Shown: one piece after another, positions 58,609 through 64,000 of the stretch
Layout: each line of letters starts with the position of its first letter
Numbering within the stretch: the stretch's first letter is position 1
Source of the DNA: Lycium barbarum
Taxonomy: Eukaryota > Streptophyta > Magnoliopsida > Solanales > Solanaceae
Assembly: GCF_019175385.1 (NCBI RefSeq)
Contig: NC_083344.1
Coordinates: 62,682,782 to 62,746,781 of the forward strand
DNA length: 64,000 nucleotides
Direction of reading: 5' to 3'
Notes under the pieces: generated by a model
What the model saw: only the letters and a program-made list of their open reading frames with translations
Told to the model about the DNA's origin: nothing
Database searches by the model: none
Made by a program: the position numbers and the translations under genes

Positions 58609-59970
58609 TCTAGGGTTCATGATTAAAAAGGGATCCCCAATTTTCTTCCCCTACGGCTAAGGTTGAAATTCTCACTAAGTTTCTACATTAACTTTACATA
58701 TATTCATATATTACCGTCATTAAATATATATATACAAATATAATAAGAACTTGATATACACTATAATCCTATCAATACACTACAAGATCATATAAAATAC
58801 TACTAGTTTTTTTTTTTTTTTTGGGAAAACTCAAGAGTAAAGGGCTGTTTTAGGGTATTTAGGTGTTGGTGTTTGAAGTTTGAAGACTTAATCCCCACTT
58901 TTGGTCTTTTGGTTGCCCTACACAAAGGTAATACTCCTGTTCTAACCTATTTTACTCTATTTACAGCTTAAATGGTTGGTTATGTTATTTTGAATCATAT
59001 TATGCCATTTTTTTAAAACTGTTTTGGTATGTAAAGGTGATAATGGAGTTGTTTAGATGTTTTGGTATTTTCTAATAAGTATTTGGAGTTTTAAAATGGT
59101 GGTTTGATTGAAAAGGGAAACCATTATGTGTCCATTGCTACTGTTTCATTGGAATTTTCTTTGTTTTTGGGGTGTTCAAGTTGGTTCTGAGTCTTGAGGC
59201 ATTTAATAGTAATATCCTAGTGTTATTTGAAGAATGTGATGTCCTAAATGGCTTTAAAAATGAATGAGGGGGTTTGTTTGTGTTCTGAGTTTATTGTTCC
59301 ATTGGTTTTATCAAAGTCTAAGTTGTTTGATTTGATTATATAGGACATAATGTGATCCTTGTGTGTTCCTGGTGTTGTTTAAGAGATCTTAAGTTTGGAA
59401 AATGTTTTAAAAAATGAAATAGGTGACCAATCTTGACTTGAGCACTGTTTATTGACTGGTTGTGTCATTTGGAGCTTGAAAGCCTGATTTTCCCGATCTT
59501 AGTTATTACTAGTTATGTTATAGATCTTGTTTTAAAGATTTGAAGGTCTAGGAGGTTGTCATGTTGTTTTAAAAGTAAGTTAATATTAAAACTAGTTTTG
59601 TTTTCCCTTGTTTGTGACAGTTTTTATGAGATTTCAACTTAAAATAAAGTTTAAGACTTAAAAGGGGCTTTGGAGGTAAAACTGAGATAATTAATGGCTC
59701 TCAAAATGTTTGTATGTGTCCTGCTTGTTTGACCTCTTGCAAGCCTGTTGGGACTGTCTTCAAAATTAAAAAAAAAATGAATTTGAGAACTGGCCTTTGT
59801 GCTTTCTATGTTCTCATTACTTGCAAACTAGTTTAAAAGGGTTTTGAATACCCTTTGAGTGAAAACATGTTTTAAAAAATGATCTTGAAAATTTACTCCT
59901 CTTGTTTACACATAGCATGATGTGTCTTGAAGTTTCTGTGCTATTTTGGAAAGAAAAGAGCTTGTCAAGT

Positions 59971-59975
59971 TTAAA
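59971..59975. repeat. Target site duplication of solo LTR, left copy
   Basis: TTAAA, repeated at 62866-62870. Confidence 0.9.
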
Positions 59976-62865
59976 TGTTAGACCCCGTGTTTTGGACATT
60001 CGGATAATTTGAGATAATTGCGACTAGTAAGGGATAAGGCAATATTTTCGATCCTGTTTGATACATAAATTGTTCATGAAAATATTGATGCGGAAATGTT
60101 GAGAAAGGCTAAGGGCAAAATTGGAAACTTGAAAAAAAAAAGAAAAAAAAATAGTTTCACGAACTACAAAAATTAGTCATGAACTAATTGGGCTTGGAAT
60201 AAAAAGGAGAGAAAAAAATGTGGGCTTGGACTAAGGGCCAAGGGTGGCCAGCCCCTTAATGGGCCAAGGCCCATGTGGGGGTTTAATTTGTGAATTAAAA
60301 AGATGACTAAGTCATCTTCAACACATAGAACAATCAGGAAGTTTGAAGAAAAAAAAGACCACCCCAACTTTCGGCCAAGAGAGGGAGAGAAAGAAGATCA
60401 AAAATCTTGTCCAAAAAAATTATTTCTCCTAGTGTTCCTACTAATTCAAAGGCCCTCTTCAACGTGGTATAATTGTTGAAACAAGAAAACCGCGTTTTGT
60501 CGCAAAATCACAACCCTAGCTAAGTGGGGTGGTTGAGAAAAAAGGGTAAGATTTAATCCTCTTTTATATGTTATAAATGGTTCATATATGTTGTAGTATG
60601 TAGAGAAGAATGAAAATCATGAAAATAGGGGTGTATGTGTGTTGGCCGTATGCATGTGTGTGTGGCCGTGTGCATGAGAATAATGATTCAATTATTTTAT
60701 CTAAGTGTTTTGGTTGTTGTTCTGAGGATTCTATATTGATAATGAGAGTTTGATAATTTAAATTGATGCTGAAACGAGTATGGGCTGAATTGGAAGCCAA
60801 TGTAAGTCTAATATCGTTTCTTGTTTTTGCGGAAATAACATTGTTAACGTGTGAATTGTTAGCGTAGTGCATGAATGTGGAAGATAAAAATGTGTTGTGA
60901 TTATCCTTGTTGGAAATTGGAGGTTTCGGGTGGAGTATGGTAGGTTGGTAGAATTATTTGAATATTGTGTAGAGTGTTTGGAATGTTCTTGAATTGTGTT
61001 TGAATGATCTCGGATTGGTAATGGATATGTGAGCGTTGATATTGGCATGAATATACGTAGTTGAATTGAATGTTGATGAACAATGTGGAGAAGAAGGTTA
61101 CTAATATTATAATGCGTTATAAATTGATTGTGACGTTATTAGTATGCTTATTGGTATTGTTGTTGATGTTTTGGCCGAGTTAAAATCTCGGGGATGTTAA
61201 ATTTATAGGGGAGATGCTGCCCAAATTTTTGTAGACAAGTGTTAATTTAAGATTAAACTCCTAAGTTCCTATAGCTGATGTTGGTATCTATGGACATATT
61301 GTAGATCTTGGAAAATCCGGAACTTGATTTTGGAGTAGCTTAAGAAGTGAACGAGGTATGTAAAGCCTACCTTTCTTTCTTTTGGCATGTCCTAGTCATA
61401 ATAGGCTATGATACGAGTCTTGGGGAAAACTCCATTCTTAGAAATCCGAGCATAGTTATGACCCTTATTCATTCCAATGTAATTGAATTGTGAACTTTAT
61501 GCTTTGATGAGAAATAGCTTAAACACTTTTTATTTCTAAAAGAGTCTTGTGCCATAAAACATCCGTAACTTTTACAAATAGAATCGGATTACCTTGAAAT
61601 GGTCGTAGACGACTCCATAAGGCCTAACGTCCATAATTCACGAACGCCACCTCGACTTGACCCGAGGTGGGCCCATAATTCCCGAGACCTTTTCATACTG
61701 CCCTATTTGACTTGTTTTCGAGCGATACCCGAGGGAAACTTTTGACTATCGTTCCGACTATTAAAAGAAAGTGTTTCACCTATTCCATTGAGTTCTAAGA
61801 CATGTTCCGATATGTACAAACGAATCCAGAAGTTTTGTTTTGACACAATCCGCTGTGATATCCGAAAGGCATGTACTATGACTATCGTCCGATTCCCTCC
61901 TAAATGAGCTATCGTTTGGATTGTTCTTTTGAGTCATTGTAAACATTTTATATTCCATATTGCATTTAGTTTCTCACTACTCTACTCGTGGATGCCTCAA
62001 TACTTCCTTCACTGAGCCCGGGCCAGGATATGTTATCACGCGTAATCCACTGCATTGTTCGCCATTCCTCGATGTGAGGGGGCAGGTATGACATGTACAT
62101 GGGTTCTGGAGTATGCTGTGCCATGTACATATATTCTGATACTTGATGATATGATATGATATGGCCGTCTGATATGTTATGATATGTTACAGAGCTATTC
62201 CCTACTCTGGAGTATGATGTGTTGTGGCGCCAGTGACGGGGTGGCGACCACGTTCTGTTCACCGAGTCCTATAATGGGGTCGGATATGGCATATGTTTTT
62301 GCATACATTCATTATGTTTTGTTAATATGCATTTTGATATTCTGGACATTGCACTCACTTTTGTACTTTCTGTTCCGGTTATGATTCTGTTACTGTACTC
62401 CATGCTTTATATATTCAGTACATATTCCGTACTAACCCCCTTTCTTCGGGGGCTGCGTTTCATGCCCGCAGGTACAGACGCTCGTTTTGCTGATTCGCCC
62501 GCTTAGGACATCTACTCAGCTGTCTTGGAGTGCTCCCTTGTCCGGAGCCCATATTGTGGTACAGACTTTTCTATTGTACATGTATATATTATTCAGGGGT
62601 ATGACGGGGCCCTGTCCTGTCTTATAATTTTGTTGTTATTCGTAGAGGTCTGTAGACATACTTGTGGGTTGTGTATATGTTGTGGGTTGATATTCTGTGA
62701 CAGCCTTATCGGCTTCCACACGCTATATCTGTTATTTGCGATAGTTAATAAAGTCGTTCGACTTCTACATTTGTATACTTTGTTTATATGCTGGTTTGGG
62801 TTATTAGGTACGTACGGGTGTCCAGCTCGGACACCATTCGCAGCCTACGGGGTTGGGTCGTGACA
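59976..62865 (+). repeat. Solo LTR of a Del/Tekay-type element, 2890 bp
   Basis: It starts TGTTAGACCCCGTGTTTTGG and ends GGGTTGGGTCGTGACA, the same 3' terminus (GGTCGTGACA) as the minus-strand LTRs, so it lies in plus orientation. Both sides carry TTAAA, and no PBS, PPT or coding sequence is attached. It holds the leader block GGGGAGATGCTGCCCAAATT (61205), the donor-like GAGGTATGTAAAGCC (61353) and the two stem-loops (62414-62452) in the same order as the other LTRs. The short reading frames within it are not convincing genes. Confidence 0.9.
62414..62452 (+). other. Conserved LTR double stem-loop (solo LTR copy)
   Basis: TTCAGTAC pairs with GTACTAA around ATATTCC (one mismatch). It is followed at once by CCCCC pairing with GGGGG around TTTCTTC (62436-62452), then GCTGCG and CATGCCCGCAGGTA as in the other families. 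Confidence 0.82.
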
Positions 62866-62870
62866 TTAAA
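62866..62870. repeat. Target site duplication of solo LTR, right copy
   Basis: TTAAA, identical to 59971-59975. Confidence 0.9.
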
Positions 62871-63458
62871 ATCCATCATAATGATTCATGTTTTCTCTGA
62901 TTTGTTTAGCTAGTTGTGTTTAAATGTGAGGGTTTGGATTTTGTGTTCATGGACCTACTTACTGATTTATGTGTTATTCTACCTAAACTTTGTGTGACTG
63001 TCTAAAAGAGATAAAAATCATTTTCTTAACTTGGCTAAATAGATTTTGAGATTGTAACTTGGCTACTTGTTTGGTAAAAGGGTTTGAAAAAGGTTGTGGC
63101 TTGCTTGTTAACTCTTAGTTGGTTTACTCTTTATGTGCATTATTTGACTTGCAAATTGTTAAAAGATGAGGGACTAGTATTCAGAACAAGTTGTGTTTCT
63201 TGACTTGAAACTGGGATAATAGGGTGTGGGTTGGTTAGCATCTTGGTAGTTTTGACTTGCTTCTGACCTATAGACCACTGTCCTGTCTTATATTGGCTAC
63301 TTGTTTTCAATGTTCATGTTGGTTTATCACTTGTGACTTGCATTTTACACTTCGACTGCTTACAGATTACTTGGTTCCCTTGGTCCAATATAATCACCTA
63401 ATAGACTAAGTGTAGGGAGCCTAAACTAGGACTACAGATGCTTTAAAGGACTGAGTGT
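62871..63458. other. Non-coding host sequence between solo LTR and LTR E
   Basis: T-rich sequence with many TTGACTTG-like words, in the same style as 58900-59970, which it continues by the TTAAA duplication. I see no gene, PBS or PPT. Confidence 0.6.
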
Positions 63459-64000
63459 TGTCACGACCCAAACCGATGAGTCATGATGGGAGTCTGACCT
63501 CTAGTGACCAAACACCCCTAAACACGTGTCTGAAACATACTGAACATCAAGGGCCCATAAATGGCTTAAACTGATCTCATAAAAGGGAATATCATGACTC
63601 TGTACAATCTTTATATACACATACATACTGAAGAACAGTGCAGGCCAGCTAGGCCGCTAGATATACTGTACACAAAAGAAAGGAAGCCGACAAGGCTATA
63701 TCATCTGACTAATACATACACTGTCTACAAACCTTTACTAGAATGGAAGCTGTAGAAAGGACGGGACAGGGCCCCGTCATACCTATATGCATACACATCT
63801 CAAAAGGGTGGCATACCAAAACTGACTGCAGCCCCGGATCAAATGGAGCGCACTGACCACTGCTAGATCTAGAGATCCTACTGAGTTGGACCACCTGTCT
63901 ATCTACCCATACCTGCGGGCATGAACGCAGCCTCTCGAGCAACGGGGAGTCAGTACAAAGAATGTACTGAGTATGTATGGCATAAGAACAACATATATGT
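63459..64000 (-). repeat. LTR E, A-family, cut by window end
   Basis: It begins TGTCACGACCCAAACCGATG and follows LTR A closely (GACCAAACACCCCTA, CATCAAGGGCCCATAA, GACGGGACAGGGCCCCGTCA). No PBS lies to its left, so it is a solo LTR or the 3' LTR of an element extending beyond the window. The flanking AGTGT (63454-63458) would be its target duplication. Confidence 0.9.
63950..63970 (-). other. Conserved LTR stem-loop (LTR E copy)
   Basis: TCAGTAC and GTACTGA arms pair around AAAGAAT, next to GCATGAACGCAGCC, as in the other families. Confidence 0.8.

Larger units (their letters stand above)
56318..59970 (+). mobile_element. Tat/Ogre-like remnant, right part (non-coding)
   Basis: By the TTAGT duplication this is the continuation of 7958-10668. 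It holds two more GAACTAC/CTGATTCCC repeats (57182 and 57325), a G15 run, a strong hairpin (57906-57931), a TATA box (58601) and a poly-T run near 58807-58822. From about 58900 it is T-rich without a credible gene. It may be Tat LTR and leader, but no paired LTR is visible, so the right limit of the element is unknown. Confidence 0.5.

Noticed and set aside
58000..59970. Possible host gene exons near GGGTTTTTACCC and AAAGGTAATAC
   Set aside because: No open frame of useful length or protein motif; base composition and TATA context fit a retroelement LTR or leader better.
60582..61083. Overlapping 60-96 residue minus-strand frames
   Set aside because: Low-complexity, antisense inside the solo LTR, no motifs; chance openings.
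62525..62863. 112-residue plus-strand frame rich in Leu, Ile and Cys
   Set aside because: It lies in the last part of the solo LTR and ends at the LTR terminus; it looks like a hydrophobic chance frame.

Overview
This window is plant repeat DNA. I see no host gene, tRNA, rRNA or CRISPR array. It is a nest of Ty3/gypsy LTR retrotransposons, mostly of one lineage: Met-tRNA-type primer binding sites (TGGTATCAGAGC), LTRs that read TGTCACGACC at their left end on the plus strand, 2.3-2.9 kb LTRs, one zinc knuckle in Gag, and a C-terminal chromodomain after integrase. That combination points to Del/Tekay-type chromoviruses. The older host material is a Tat/Ogre-like element on the opposite strand. 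The sequence families suggest an asterid, most likely Solanaceae; I cannot name the species.

Layout. (1) 1-7957: minus-strand element A, left LTR cut by the window edge, inserted in the integrase of a plus-strand Tat/Ogre-like element (7958-10668, resuming at 56318). (2) 10674-56312: a 45.6-kb minus-strand composite (array C) flanked by the duplication TTAGT. It has three LTRs around two internal regions (LTR-int-LTR-int-LTR). (3) Inside the first internal region of C, at 15746-34073, lies array B with target duplication GAAGG/GAAGA. It has four LTR copies (two complete, two truncated) and two nearly identical internal regions repeating with a 6.62-kb period. (4) Inside the second internal region of C, at 41326-51354, lies element D with target duplication AGAAT, inserted at the reverse transcriptase catalytic codons. 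(5) 56318-59970 and 62871-63458: non-coding, Tat-like or unassigned host sequence, split by a plus-strand solo LTR (59976-62865, target duplication TTAAA). (6) 63459-64000: the start of another A-type LTR.

How it works together. Each internal region has the order PBS, gag, protease, reverse transcriptase, RNase H, integrase, chromodomain, polypurine tract, all read on the minus strand. Every copy carries stops, frameshifts or deletions, so none looks autonomous. The inferred order of events is: the Tat/Ogre-like host first; then A and C; tandem duplication of C; then B and D, each into one internal region only; then tandem expansion of B.

The least expected signals are in the non-coding parts: arrays of CGGWCCG-centred palindromes just upstream of the LTR TATA boxes, a pair of conserved and partly covarying stem-loops inside the LTR in every family, an AG/GTATGT splice-donor-like block in the LTR leader, and a hairpin abutting the polypurine tract.
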